DNA from: Thiohalophilus sp.
GTDB lineage: Bacteria > Pseudomonadota > Gammaproteobacteria > UBA6429 > Thiohalophilaceae
Direction of reading: 5' to 3'
Assembly (NCBI RefSeq): GCF_034522235.1
Contig: NZ_JAXHLN010000003.1
Span: 1,302,001 to 1,366,000 of the forward strand
DNA length: 64,000 bases
Made by a program: the position numbers and the translations under genes
Notes under the pieces: model-generated
Told to the model about the DNA's origin: nothing
What the model saw: only the letters and a program-made list of their open reading frames with translations
Databases searched by the model: none
Part shown: one piece after another, positions 19,725 to 29,901 of the stretch
Numbering within the stretch: position 1 is the stretch's first letter
Layout of the letters: each line of letters begins with the position of its first letter

Positions 19725-22097
19725 ATGGAATTTGACGATTTTTTTAGAAAAGCAACGGGTATCTCTTCGGAACCATATCCCTACCAGAACAGACTGGCGA
19801 ATGAGCCCTGGCCAGAACTGCTGAATGTGCCTACCGGTATGGGGAAAACGGCAGCGGCGACACTGGCCTGGGTTTACAAGCGCAAGATAAAACACAATTC
19901 GGATACGCCCCGGCGTCTGATCTGGTGTCTGCCGATGAGAGTGCTTGTCGAGCAGACGCAGAGCAGTATCGAGACATGGCTGAGCAATCTCGGACTGCTG
20001 GGTGAGGCGGGAGAGCACGGAAAAATATCTGTCCATGTCCTTATGGGGGGAAGTGAAGCGGTAACAAAAGCCCAGTGGGCGGAGCACCCGGAAGCCGATA
20101 TGATCCTTATTGGCACGCAGGATATGTTGCTCTCCCGTGCGTTGATGCGGGGCTACGGGATGAGCCGTTACCAGTGGCCAATGCACTTTGCCTTGTTGCA
20201 TAACGACGCACTATGGGTATTTGACGAGGTGCAATTGATGGGAGCGGGGATTTCCACCTCCGCTCAACTGGAGGCCTTCCGGCGAACGTTTCCCATAGCC
20301 TCAGGCAGTCACTCGTTGTGGCTTTCAGCCACGCTGAACCCCGACTGGTTGACGACCGTCGATCTCAAGCCGCATATCCCGTCATTTAATAGCTTGATGA
20401 TAGGCGATATGGATAGAGAACAGGCCGGTGATCGACTCGATGCCATCAAGAAAGTCAAGAAGGCACCATTCATCCTTGATAAAAGTGCCGGCAACAAGAC
20501 GGGATTGGATGCCTACCTGAAAGCACTGTGTGATGCGGTACTGGAAAATCACGACGAATCAACTCAAACCCTGGTTATTGTTAACAGGGTGGAGCGCGCG
20601 CAAGGGTTGTTTCGACTGATAAGGGAACGGAGGCCTCAATCGAGGGATATGTTGATTCACGCCCGGTTCCGCAGCGCGGAACGCGAGGCAAAAAACCGAT
20701 GCTTGTTAAATGAGCCGGGCACAGACCGGATTATCGTTGCAACCCAGGCGATTGAGGCCGGTGTTGATGTCTCTTCCAAGATACTGTTTACCGAATTGGC
20801 GCCGTGGTCGTCACTGGCCCAACGTTTTGGCCGTTGTAATCGCTATGGCGAACATAATACCACCGGAGGTGCAAACATAATCTGGATCGATATTGAAGAC
20901 GATGCGGATCTTCTTCCCTATCAGGATGAAACATTGAAGGCGGCACGGGACAAAGTCTCGAAAATCACCAGTGCTAGCCCCGGTGACCTGCCGCCAACTG
21001 ATAATCAACGGCCTCTCAATGCGGTTCTGCGTCGCAAGGATATACTCGAGCTGTTCAATACCGAACCGGATTTGTCTGGTTATGATATCGATGTGTCGGA
21101 TTATATCCGCGACAGTGGTGTGCCCGGTCTGCAGGTGTACTGGCGCGAGTTCGACGATCCCAATCAGTCGCAAGCCCAGACGGCACCGGATCGCCACGAG
21201 TTGTGTCCCATCTCCATCGCCCAGGCCAAGGGCCTGCATAAGCATGGTGCCTGGCGCTGGGACACTCTTATCGGACGTTGGGTCAAAATGAACCGGGAAC
21301 CGCGACCAGGAATGACGTTGCTGTTGCGCGCCATCGATGGTGGTTATGACTCACAGATTGGTTTTAATATCGGTCTCGACAAGTTGCCGGTTGAAATCAT
21401 TACTCCAGAGAATGGAACGACACCTGAAGTTTATGACGAGGACTGGCGTTCGCAACAATCTGTACCGGTCAGATTGCCCGAGCATCTTGCCCATGTCGCG
21501 GAGCAGGCACGACAGCTGTGTGAAGCAGTTGGTGAGTCGGTGAAACAGGAGACCATTGTCAGAGCGGGGCGCTGGCATGATTTGGGCAAGGCTCATGACG
21601 TATTCGATGCCACCATGCATCGCTGTGACAAGGCCCCCGAAGGATATCTGGCCAAATCGCCTTGTCGGGGTCGCCACGATCGGAAATATTTTCGGCATGA
21701 ACTGGCCTCCATGCTGGCCTGGCTGGATCAGCACGACGGCGAAGAAGATGCCGATCTGATTGCCTATTTAATAGTCGCACACCATGGCAAGGTGCGCATG
21801 AGTCTGCGTGCCATGCCCACAGAAGCAGCGGCCCCGGACATGAAGCGCTTCGCGCGCGGTGTGTGGGAAGGGGACGTCCTCCCGGCCCTGGATTTTGACG
21901 GCGAGCATAGTGATACAACCACGCTGCGGCTGGCATTGATGGAACTTGGCGAAGGCGAGCAGGGCCATTCCTGGACGGAACGGGTCCAGGTGTTGTTGTC
22001 CGAACACGGTCCGTTCCGGCTGGCCTGGCTGGAGACGCTGGTGCGACTGTCCGATTGGCGTGCCTCAGCCAATGAGCAAAAAGGGGAAGAGAGATGA
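19725..22097 (+). CDS. cas3: CRISPR-associated helicase/nuclease Cas3, type I-G
   Basis: Cas3 (790 residues) is recruited by Cascade to unwind and degrade target DNA. The superfamily-2 helicase comes first: Walker A VPTGMGKTA (Lys41), Walker B FDEVQ (Asp167-Glu168), SATL motif III and motif VI QRFGRCNR. The HD nuclease domain is at the C-terminus, with His618-Asp619 in RWHDLGKAHD and His686-His687 in AHHGK. Helicase-then-HD order is typical of type I-G (former I-U) and opposite to most type I systems. ATG 19725 is chosen; a TTG lies two codons earlier. It overlaps the next gene by ATGA. Confidence 0.95.
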   Translation: MEFDDFFRKATGISSEPYPYQNRLANEPWPELLNVPTGMGKTAAATLAWVYKRKIKHNSDTPRRLIWCLPMRVLVEQTQSSIETWLSNLGLLGEAGEHGKISVHVLMGGSEAVTKAQWAEHPEADMILIGTQDMLLSRALMRGYGMSRYQWPMHFALLHNDALWVFDEVQLMGAGISTSAQLEAFRRTFPIASGSHSLWLSATLNPDWLTTVDLKPHIPSFNSLMIGDMDREQAGDRLDAIKKVKKAPFILDKSAGNKTGLDAYLKALCDAVLENHDESTQTLVIVNRVERAQGLFRLIRERRPQSRDMLIHARFRSAEREAKNRCLLNEPGTDRIIVATQAIEAGVDVSSKILFTELAPWSSLAQRFGRCNRYGEHNTTGGANIIWIDIEDDADLLPYQDETLKAARDKVSKITSASPGDLPPTDNQRPLNAVLRRKDILELFNTEPDLSGYDIDVSDYIRDSGVPGLQVYWREFDDPNQSQAQTAPDRHELCPISIAQAKGLHKHGAWRWDTLIGRWVKMNREPRPGMTLLLRAIDGGYDSQIGFNIGLDKLPVEIITPENGTTPEVYDEDWRSQQSVPVRLPEHLAHVAEQARQLCEAVGESVKQETIVRAGRWHDLGKAHDVFDATMHRCDKAPEGYLAKSPCRGRHDRKYFRHELASMLAWLDQHDGEEDADLIAYLIVAHHGKVRMSLRAMPTEAAAPDMKRFARGVWEGDVLPALDFDGEHSDTTTLRLALMELGEGEQGHSWTERVQVLLSEHGPFRLAWLETLVRLSDWRASANEQKGEER

Positions 22098-24277
22098 ATG
22101 AGATTGTCCTGTCCGGTTGCACCGCGACTCCGCTTTCAAACTACCTCAAGGCGATTGGTCTGTTGAGAATATTGACAGGCGCCGATGCAACATTACGTGG
22201 CGCCTGGCTGGGCGAACATTTTGTTATTCGCACAAAAATAACCTCTGAAGAGATATGCGATTATCTGCTGCATCAATATCAACCTACGCCCATCCTGGCG
22301 CCATGGAATGGCGGAAGCGGTTTTTACGAAAAAGACAACAAAGGAGCACTGCAGGCGATTCAATCAGGCCATTCAGCGCGATTGGCGGAGTATAGAGAGG
22401 TACTGAAAGCAGTTGAGACAGCTCTGGAAGGTGTTAATCGAAGTGAGAGTCCAAAAAATGAAGAAAAGCAAGGATTGTTGACACGCCTGCGAGGCATGCT
22501 GCCGGACACTGTTCTGGATTGGCTTGATGCGGCGGTCATGATTTCGGGCGATGGTCTCAAGTTTCCGCCACTGTTGGGAACCGGAGGCAATGATGGGCGA
22601 CTCGACTTTACCAACAATTTCATGCAACGGATTATCGATATTATGGACGTCGAAAGCGGCGCGCCCACGTCGCAGTCTGGTGACTGGCTCGCCATGTCGC
22701 TTTTCGCCGAACCTGCACCCGCAATGATCAAAAGCGCGATCGGCCAATTCTCACCCGGGCAGGTAGGTGGCCCGAATTCAACCACCGGTTATGAAGACAA
22801 GGGACGAATCAATCCTTGGGATTTTGTTCTGATGATAGAAGGTGCGCTGGGGTTTGCGGCAGCCGTGGTTCGTCGCGCTGCCGAGGAAGGACCGGGTGTA
22901 TTGAGTTATCCCTTCACTGTGCGCGCCGTGGCCGCCGGTGCCGGGAATCTTGGTGTCGAGGACGCTGACTCGTCGCGTGGTGAATTGTGGATGCCCCTTT
23001 GGTCTGCATTCACCACATTTTCCGAGATTCGTACGTTGCTTTCAGAAGGTCGTGTAGCGGTCGGACGCCGACAGGCTCGGGATGCACTCGATTTTATTCG
23101 CGCCGTGCATCAATTGGGGGCCTATCGTGGTGTGGATCGTTTTCAGCGCTATGGCTTGCTAAGGCGATCAGGCAAGGCCTATATCGCCACCCCTTTGCAG
23201 CGCGTTTCAGTGCGACCAAACGCCCAGGTGGAATGGATCGATGAACTCGAACAACATGAGTGGCTCTCCCGCTTTCGGCGGTTTGCCCAGGGCGAGCAGG
23301 TGGCTCGGCGCTTTATTATGCTGCGCAAACGTCTGGAAGATGCCCTGTTTGAGTTTGCCGGCAAGCATGCGTTCCCGACACAGGTGCAGTCACTGCTTGC
23401 TTTACTCGGCGAAATTCAGTTTGCTCTATCACAAAGTACCAAAGCGCATGAGGCGAATGTGGGTCCTGTCCCGTTGCTCTCGGCACGCTGGATTATGGGA
23501 GCGGATGATGGGAGCTCGGCTTACCGTATCGCTCGGGCGCTGGCTTCGTTGCATGGCGAGCAAAATCGACCTTTATCGTTGCGGGCACAGCTTTTCCCTG
23601 TTCACCCCTCTCGGTATGACTGGATTGAATCAGCCTGCAATGCCAACGGATCAAACAAGGATCCGGCCTGTCGTGTTCGTCTGACGACTCCCTGGAGCGG
23701 CCGGTTTGTCAGATCGCTTGGTCAACTACTGGAGCGTCGGTTGTGGCTGGCAGAGCAGTTGGAGTTGGACGACAAGCCTTTGAATGCCTCTGCTGGCGTT
23801 GGGCTGGATGATTTGCATGACTTCCTGGTGGAATCGGATATGGATCAGACCATTGCCTTCCTATTACCTGGTTTTTCTCTAATCAGTGAGATTCCGGAGA
23901 CGGAAAAAACTGCAGGTGGCGAGACGCTGCCGGCGGCCTTCGGGTTGCTCAAGCTTGTATTTACCGCTGACAAAAAGTTACGCGGCGTTGCTTCTCTTCC
24001 AAAAGACCAAAAGGTGCCGGTCCCACCTGGTCTGGTGGGATTGCTTGAAAGTGGCAACCCGGCTCAGGCGCAGCGCGCGGTACAGTCGGCCTGGCGTCGC
24101 TTGCGCGGCTCCGGTCTGGCCCCTGCCATGCCTTTGACAAACTGCCCGCAACTTAATGGCATCGACCCGCGTCGAGTGGCAGCGGCGTTGCTCATTCCGC
24201 TCAGTTATGGCGCTACTGGCAAATTGGCGAGGACACTACTTGAGCTCAAACAGTCTGAAGTCGCCGAGTCGGCCTGA
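22094..24277 (+). CDS. cas8g: Type I-G Cascade large subunit Cas8g (Csx17)
   Basis: The 727-residue protein begins with LSGCTATPLSNYLKAIGLLRIL, the recurrent Csx17 N-terminal signature (GC, PL, YLKA, GLLR). Csx17 is the large subunit of the type I-G effector, expected to recognise the PAM and open the target DNA. Other family-like segments are PWNGGSGFYEKD near residue 74 and LLGTGGNDGRLDFTNNFMQR near 160. It is translationally coupled to cas3 by a 4-base ATGA overlap and precedes csb1 by 35 bases. Confidence 0.9.
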   Translation: MNEIVLSGCTATPLSNYLKAIGLLRILTGADATLRGAWLGEHFVIRTKITSEEICDYLLHQYQPTPILAPWNGGSGFYEKDNKGALQAIQSGHSARLAEYREVLKAVETALEGVNRSESPKNEEKQGLLTRLRGMLPDTVLDWLDAAVMISGDGLKFPPLLGTGGNDGRLDFTNNFMQRIIDIMDVESGAPTSQSGDWLAMSLFAEPAPAMIKSAIGQFSPGQVGGPNSTTGYEDKGRINPWDFVLMIEGALGFAAAVVRRAAEEGPGVLSYPFTVRAVAAGAGNLGVEDADSSRGELWMPLWSAFTTFSEIRTLLSEGRVAVGRRQARDALDFIRAVHQLGAYRGVDRFQRYGLLRRSGKAYIATPLQRVSVRPNAQVEWIDELEQHEWLSRFRRFAQGEQVARRFIMLRKRLEDALFEFAGKHAFPTQVQSLLALLGEIQFALSQSTKAHEANVGPVPLLSARWIMGADDGSSAYRIARALASLHGEQNRPLSLRAQLFPVHPSRYDWIESACNANGSNKDPACRVRLTTPWSGRFVRSLGQLLERRLWLAEQLELDDKPLNASAGVGLDDLHDFLVESDMDQTIAFLLPGFSLISEIPETEKTAGGETLPAAFGLLKLVFTADKKLRGVASLPKDQKVPVPPGLVGLLESGNPAQAQRAVQSAWRRLRGSGLAPAMPLTNCPQLNGIDPRRVAAALLIPLSYGATGKLARTLLELKQSEVAESA

Positions 24278-24291
24278 AAAACATACATTAG

Positions 24292-25260
<969 letters not shown>

Positions 25261-25263
25261 CTC

Positions 25264-26748
25264 ATGCTCGCGCTGCGTTTTACTTTCCCGGCCGGTCGCT
25301 ACCACGCCACGCCCTGGGGTCGGCATGTCAATGAAGGCGATGTGGCGTGGCCGCCGGAACCCTGGCGGCTGCTTCGTGCGCTGATCGCCACCTGGCACCA
25401 CAAGCTTGCAAATCAGGTGCAAGACGATGAGCAAACTCTCATCGCATTGCTTGAGCAGCTTGCCACCACACCGCCACAGTATGCACTGCCACCCGCCAGT
25501 CATAGCCATACACGGCACTATTTGCCGCAATGGAAAGCGGGGGATACTTCGCTGGTATTCGATGCTTTTGCAGTGGTGGGTCGGGACTCGCCGTTGTATT
25601 GCATCTGGCCGGATCTTGAATTATCGGAAGATCAACTCGGCCTGCTCGACAGACTGTTGGAAAACCTCGGTTATTTGGGGCGGGCAGAATCCTGGGTGGA
25701 GGCGCAACGCGTTGAGGAACCGCCCGAGCCCAATTGTGTTCCTGGCGATAATACCGTTGACCGCAGTACGGGAGAATTGCTTGGGGAGGTGATTGAATTG
25801 CAGGCAGCATTATCCCCTGCAAATTATAACGAACGACGGCAACATTTTCTTTCGGGTAAAAAACAGTCCAAGAAACTTGTCGTGACCTTGCCGGAGCAAT
25901 GGCTCAACGCCCTCTGCGTGGAAAACGCCGATTTACAAAAAGCAGGCTGGAACCTGCCGCCAGCGGCGCAAAAGATCAGTTATGTGAGGCCTACCGATGC
26001 ATTGCGGCCGGTTCGTCGTCCACGCCAGACAACGTTACCGACAGTTACGACCGCGCGCTTTTTGGTGGTGGGTAAACCGTTGCCACGTGTAGAAGAAAGT
26101 GTGCGAATCGGGGAGCTTGTCCGCCGTGCGGTGATGTCTCGCTTCGGCAAGGATGAAAAAGGAAATCATCTGGCGCCACCGCAATTCTCTGGTCACGGGT
26201 TGCCCGCGGATAGTCGCCACGAACATGCCTTTTATTTGCCCTGGGATGCCGATGGCGATGGTCGAATCGATCGCGTGCTGATTCATGTGCCTGCAGGATT
26301 TGGGAGCGAAGCCCGGCATACTATTGAGGGATTACGCAAAATCTGGCAGCCAGGCGGACATGAATGGCGGCTGATACTGGAAAGTATCGGTGACGATAGC
26401 TCTACAGAACCGTTATCTTCGCAATCAGCTGCTTGGATATCATTAACACCATATCTGCACCCGTGGCATGCAAAAAAAGGCTTCGGCGTCGAGGAGCAGA
26501 TGCGTCGCGAATGCCGCAAGCGGGGACTTCCGGAGCTAGTCGAATTACAACGAATTGAAAGTATCCGAGTTGGTCGACGTCAACGAGGGCCAATTCATTT
26601 CCAGCGTTTTCGCACCAAACGGGGACTGCAGCAACCGGATCGGCTTGGCGGGTTCTGGCGATTGATCTTTGCGGAACCGATCGAAGGTCCACTGGCACTC
26701 GGTTTTGGCTGCCACTTCGGTCTGGGTCTGTTCAAACCAACCGAATAA
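25264..26748 (+). CDS. csb2: Type I-G Csb2 (fused Cas5/Cas6-like protein)
   Basis: Csb2 (494 residues, GSU0054 family) combines Cas5- and Cas6-like RAMP domains. It is thought to process the pre-crRNA and cap the crRNA 5' handle. The Cas5-like N-terminus reads MLALRFTFPAGRYHATPWGRHVNEG. The middle has HAFYLPWDADGDGRIDRVLIHVPAGF, and the C-terminus ends in a glycine-rich loop, PLALGFGCHFGLGLFKP, as in Cas6-type RAMPs. It is the last gene of the interference module. An inverted repeat (TTCAAACC ... GGTTTGAA, 26731-26756) spans its stop codon. Confidence 0.9.
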   Translation: MLALRFTFPAGRYHATPWGRHVNEGDVAWPPEPWRLLRALIATWHHKLANQVQDDEQTLIALLEQLATTPPQYALPPASHSHTRHYLPQWKAGDTSLVFDAFAVVGRDSPLYCIWPDLELSEDQLGLLDRLLENLGYLGRAESWVEAQRVEEPPEPNCVPGDNTVDRSTGELLGEVIELQAALSPANYNERRQHFLSGKKQSKKLVVTLPEQWLNALCVENADLQKAGWNLPPAAQKISYVRPTDALRPVRRPRQTTLPTVTTARFLVVGKPLPRVEESVRIGELVRRAVMSRFGKDEKGNHLAPPQFSGHGLPADSRHEHAFYLPWDADGDGRIDRVLIHVPAGFGSEARHTIEGLRKIWQPGGHEWRLILESIGDDSSTEPLSSQSAAWISLTPYLHPWHAKKGFGVEEQMRRECRKRGLPELVELQRIESIRVGRRQRGPIHFQRFRTKRGLQQPDRLGGFWRLIFAEPIEGPLALGFGCHFGLGLFKPTE

Positions 26749-26757
26749 GGTTTGAAC

Positions 26758-26768
26758 GCTCTTTAACA
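26758..26768 (+). promoter_or_regulatory. boxA-like antitermination sequence
   Basis: GCTCTTTAACA matches the core of the bacterial rRNA boxA, the NusB/NusE binding site. boxA elements are known upstream of CRISPR arrays in several bacteria, where they prevent Rho termination. Here it lies 10 bases after csb2 and just before a CRISPR-repeat-like hairpin. Confidence 0.6.
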
Positions 26769-26784
26769 ATTCGGAATCTAAATT

Positions 26785-26824
26785 TTCCACCGCACCTTCG
26801 GGGCGGGGTGCGGTGGCCTCATTG
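26785..26824 (+). repeat. CRISPR-repeat-like element (pseudo-repeat) between csb2 and mazF
   Basis: The left part TTCCACCGCA differs from the array repeat's TTCCTCCGCA by one base. The right part GCGGTGGCCTCATTG differs from GCGGAGGCCTCATTG by one base. The two changes compensate each other in the stem. The 4-base loop is replaced by a 15-base insert that lengthens the stem by three pairs (CCACCGCACC ... GGTGCGGTGG). After CATTG the match is lost (TAAA against AAGC). No U-run follows on either strand, so it is not a plain terminator. Its end overlaps the stop codon of mazF on the opposite strand. Confidence 0.65.
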
Positions 26825-27178
26825 TAAATATGCTGTTTCTGCTATCCCCAGTACGGCCTTGAGGCTTTTTTCGACAGCGGCCATTTCTTCCGGGCTGAGT
26901 GTGGTCAGTGGCCCATCGCCGAAGCGGCTGCGATCCAGGGCGCGGGGTTGTTCCACCATGGCGTAGGAATCCTTGAGTAGCCGGTCGCGAGCGGCGATCC
27001 GCAGCCGCAGAGGCTCGAAGGCGGGACGGAATTGCGTCGTAAGCGGAATGACGATGACGGTAGGCAGTTCGCTGGCGAGCAGGGCATCATCCTGCAGGAT
27101 GATGACCGGCCTCAATTTGCCTGCTTCGGCGCCCTGATTGGGATTGAGCCTGGCGATCCAGATTTCGCCCCGGCGCAT
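26819..27178 (-). CDS. mazF: MazF/PemK-type endoribonuclease toxin
   Basis: The 119-residue product has the MazF fold pattern: MRRGEIWIARLNPNQGAEAGKLRPVIILQDD at the start, VIVIPLTT, and a late SYAMVEQPRALDRSR segment in which the conserved arginine and aspartate are seen. MazF toxins cleave mRNA at short sequences. ATG 27178 is preferred because it shares one base with the antitoxin stop (TGATG); a GTG three codons upstream is possible. The pair lies on the strand opposite to the cas genes and separates csb2 from cas4-cas1. Confidence 0.85.
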   Translation of the reverse strand: MRRGEIWIARLNPNQGAEAGKLRPVIILQDDALLASELPTVIVIPLTTQFRPAFEPLRLRIAARDRLLKDSYAMVEQPRALDRSRFGDGPLTTLSPEEMAAVEKSLKAVLGIAETAYLQ

Positions 27179-27495
27179 CAGCGCCACCAGTTTTCATCGG
27201 ATTCCTTCGGCCAGGGCGCACCCGGTTGGCGGCCTTCCGCGCTATCCATCGCCTCGTTGCCTGACTCAATGGCTTCTTCCGCGAGTGCCTTTGTCTCGGC
27301 ACCGGCGGCGGGGTCTTCGGCGATTGCCCGGGCGGCTTCGACCATCCGGGTCATATACCGTTCCCGCTCGTGGCGGGTCAGGTACTCGGCGATGGCCTCG
27401 CGAATCACTTCGGAACGGGGACGGCCTTCGGCGCGGGCTTCTTCGGCCAGACGGGTTTCGATTTCTTCCGGCAGGCGGAGGCTGATTGCGCTCAT
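27178..27495 (-). CDS. Ribbon-helix-helix antitoxin (MazE/CopG type)
   Basis: The protein (105 residues from ATG 27495) begins with SAISLRLPEEIETRLAEEARAEGRPRSEVIREAIAEYL, a clear ribbon-helix-helix DNA-binding domain. An acidic, alanine-rich tail follows that should wrap and neutralise the toxin. A second ATG four codons upstream (27507) is equally possible. It overlaps the toxin by one base and would repress its own promoter, which lies in the 27500-27680 gap shared divergently with cas4-cas1. Confidence 0.85.
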   Translation of the reverse strand: MSAISLRLPEEIETRLAEEARAEGRPRSEVIREAIAEYLTRHERERYMTRMVEAARAIAEDPAAGAETKALAEEAIESGNEAMDSAEGRQPGAPWPKESDENWWR

Positions 27496-27679
27496 GTGGT
27501 TCACCATGTATGACGATATGTATTACATAATTTAGCGCAAACAATGATCGTGAGCAAGTGTTACCCAGCGTCATGGGGTTTGTGGACGGCTAGCGGGGCT
27601 TCCTCAAGATCAGAATATTAAAGAGAGGGACGATTTCTCCGATATTTTAAGAGGTTACTGGCCAAACAGGGAGCCGGGT

Positions 27680-29398
27680 ATGGATGAGCAACAAAGCGAA
27701 CTGCCGCTGCCGTTTCCCGAACTGAGCGGGGATCTGCCGCTGCTGCCGGCGCGGATGGTGAACGAGTACAGCTACTGTCCCCGGCTGGCCTATCTGGAGT
27801 GGGTGCAGGGCGAGTGGGCCGACTCGGCCGACACGGTTCAGGGGCGACATGTGCACAAACGGGTGGACAAGCCCTCGGGCGATCTGCCTGCGGCCGGGGA
27901 GGAGGAGGAGGGCGACGGGGAGAAACTCCATGCCCGCTCCATCACGCTCTCATCCAACCGCCTGGGGCTGATCGCCAAAATGGATCTGGTCGAGGCCGAG
28001 GGGGACACGGTGACTCCCGTGGATTACAAGCGCGGCAAGCGGCCCCACGTGGCGAAGGGGGCCTACGATCCGGAGCGGGTGCAGCTCTGTATCCAGGGGC
28101 TGGTTCTCGAAGAGCATGGCTACCACTGCCCCGAAGGGGTGCTCTACTTCGCCGGTTCGAAGGAACGGGTCAAAGTGGTGTTCGACGAGGAGCTGCGCGC
28201 CCAAACCATGGCGGCGGTGGATGGCCTGCGGCTGATCGCCGCCGGCGGGCAGATGCCGCCGCCGCTGGAGGACAGCCCCAAATGCCCGCGCTGTTCGCTG
28301 GTGAGTATCTGCCTGCCCGACGAGGTCAACTACCTGCGCCAGGGTCAGCAAATCGAGCCGCGGCCCATGTCGGTGGGCCACGATCACGCCCTGCCGTTGT
28401 ACGTGCAGGCGTCCCACGCCAAGGTCTCCAAAAAAGGCGAGCGGCTGGAGGTGTCGGTGGATGACAAAAAGGTCACCGACGCCCGTCTCGGCGAGGTATC
28501 CCAACTGGTGCTGATGGGCAATGTCTATGTGACCACCCCGACCCTGCACGAACTCATGCGCCGGGAGATACCAATAAGCTGGCACTCCTACGGCGGCTGG
28601 TTTCTCGGCCATACGGTGGGCCTGGGGCACAAGAACGTCGAGCTGCGCACCGCGCAATACAAAACCAGTTTCGACCACAAAACCTGCCTGCATCTGGCCC
28701 GAGGCCTGGTGCGGGCCAAGATCCTCAACAGTCGGACCTTATTGCGGCGTAACTGGCGGGGCGAGGAATTGCCGGACGAGATTGTCGCCGCGCTCAAGCG
28801 GGATGCCGACGCGGCGTTGCGGGTCGATGCATTATCGGAACTGCTGGGCATTGAAGGCACGGCCGCCGCGCGCTACTTCGGCGCCTTTACGCATCTGATC
28901 AAAAAAGAGAGCGACGCGGCCAGTTTCGCCTTTGACTTCACCCGCCGTAACCGTCGTCCGCCGGCCGACCCGGTCAATGCCATGCTCTCCTATGCCTACA
29001 GTCTGCTGACCCGGAGCTGGTCGGTGGCCCTGACGGCGGTGGGGTTCGACCTCTATCGCGGTTTTTATCATCAACCCCGTTACGGTCGGCCGGCCCTGGC
29101 ACTGGATATGATGGAGCCGTTTCGGCCCCTGCTGGCCGACTCCAGTGTGCTGACCGCAATCAACAACGGCGAGGTACGTCCCAGTGATTTTGTCAGCGCC
29201 GCCGGCAGCGTCAACCTGACACCGGACGGGCGCAAGCGCTTCATCACCGCCTTCGAACGACGCATGGCCCAGGAAGTGACCCATCCGCTGTTTGGTTACA
29301 AAGTCAGTTATCGTCGCTTATTGGAACTACAGGCGCGACTGCTGGGGCGCTATCTACTGGACGATCTGGACGACTATCCGAACTTTACGACACGGTGA
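27680..29398 (+). CDS. cas4-cas1: Cas4-Cas1 fusion protein
   Basis: This 572-residue fusion joins Cas4, which trims prespacers and checks the PAM, to the integrase Cas1; the fusion is characteristic of type I-G. The Cas4 part has the four Fe-S cysteines Cys33 (YSYCPRL), Cys202, Cys205 and Cys211 ([10 protein letters not shown]) and the RecB-type segment VDYKRGKRP. The Cas1 part begins near residue 240 and has the catalytic triad: Glu392 ([10 protein letters not shown]), His464 (YHQPRYGRP) and Asp476/Glu479 ([11 protein letters not shown]). A GGGAG site precedes ATG 27680. It is followed at once by cas2. Confidence 0.95.
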   Translation: MDEQQSELPLPFPELSGDLPLLPARMVNEYSYCPRLAYLEWVQGEWADSADTVQGRHVHKRVDKPSGDLPAAGEEEEGDGEKLHARSITLSSNRLGLIAKMDLVEAEGDTVTPVDYKRGKRPHVAKGAYDPERVQLCIQGLVLEEHGYHCPEGVLYFAGSKERVKVVFDEELRAQTMAAVDGLRLIAAGGQMPPPLEDSPKCPRCSLVSICLPDEVNYLRQGQQIEPRPMSVGHDHALPLYVQASHAKVSKKGERLEVSVDDKKVTDARLGEVSQLVLMGNVYVTTPTLHELMRREIPISWHSYGGWFLGHTVGLGHKNVELRTAQYKTSFDHKTCLHLARGLVRAKILNSRTLLRRNWRGEELPDEIVAALKRDADAALRVDALSELLGIEGTAAARYFGAFTHLIKKESDAASFAFDFTRRNRRPPADPVNAMLSYAYSLLTRSWSVALTAVGFDLYRGFYHQPRYGRPALALDMMEPFRPLLADSSVLTAINNGEVRPSDFVSAAGSVNLTPDGRKRFITAFERRMAQEVTHPLFGYKVSYRRLLELQARLLGRYLLDDLDDYPNFTTR

Positions 29399-29403
29399 AC
29401 ACA

Positions 29404-29697
29404 ATGGATGAACGGATCTATATCATTACCTACGACATTGCCTGCCCGAAACGGTGGCGCGCGGTCTTCAAGCTGATGGAAGGCTATGGCGAATGGCTGC
29501 AACTATCCGTTTTTCAATGCCGGCTGACCCGCCAGCGGCACGCCGATCTGGTGGCCACGCTTGACGAGATAATTCATCACAAGGAAGATCATGTTTTGCT
29601 GATGGACCTGGGACTGGTGACGGCTGTCACGCCCAAAGTTGTCAGCCTCGGCAAATCGGGCTTCGAGCCGGTACAGCGTGAACCGATCGTCGTGTAA
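29404..29697 (+). CDS. cas2: CRISPR-associated protein Cas2
   Basis: Cas2 (97 residues from ATG 29404) forms the scaffold of the Cas1-Cas2 integrase. The first strand [10 protein letters not shown] has the usual aspartate; [20 protein letters not shown] and the final VQREPIVV are typical. A GTG at 29395 overlaps the cas1 stop as GTGA and would add three residues; either start is possible. It is the last cas gene, 205 bases before the array. Confidence 0.94.
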   Translation: MDERIYIITYDIACPKRWRAVFKLMEGYGEWLQLSVFQCRLTRQRHADLVATLDEIIHHKEDHVLLMDLGLVTAVTPKVVSLGKSGFEPVQREPIVV

Positions 29698-29901
29698 ATT
29701 TTGTGCCGGCGCGTCGCGAGGGCTGGGACGCTGGCCAAAACCCCGGGGAGCGCTCGCGATGTGTAACCTGTTGATTACCAGTATGAAATCCAGGGTAGAA
29801 ATGGTTATGGATTTGAATAGCGGCAGGGTTGAGTATAGGATTAATCACTACTCGCACCAAGCCTCGCAAAGCCGCCTGGCGCAAGGGATTGCAAAGGGAC
29901 T
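29698..29901 (+). promoter_or_regulatory. CRISPR leader
   Basis: The 204 bases between cas2 and the first repeat hold no gene. Their position at the end of the array with perfect repeats and next to the adaptation genes marks them as the leader. I did not find a boxA here, unlike the sequence after csb2. Confidence 0.7.

Noticed and set aside
26783-26826. Plain intrinsic terminator of csb2 or mazF
   Set aside because: Stem is strong, but no U-run follows on either strand and its flanks match the CRISPR repeat, so I favour a pseudo-repeat; a terminator role is not excluded.
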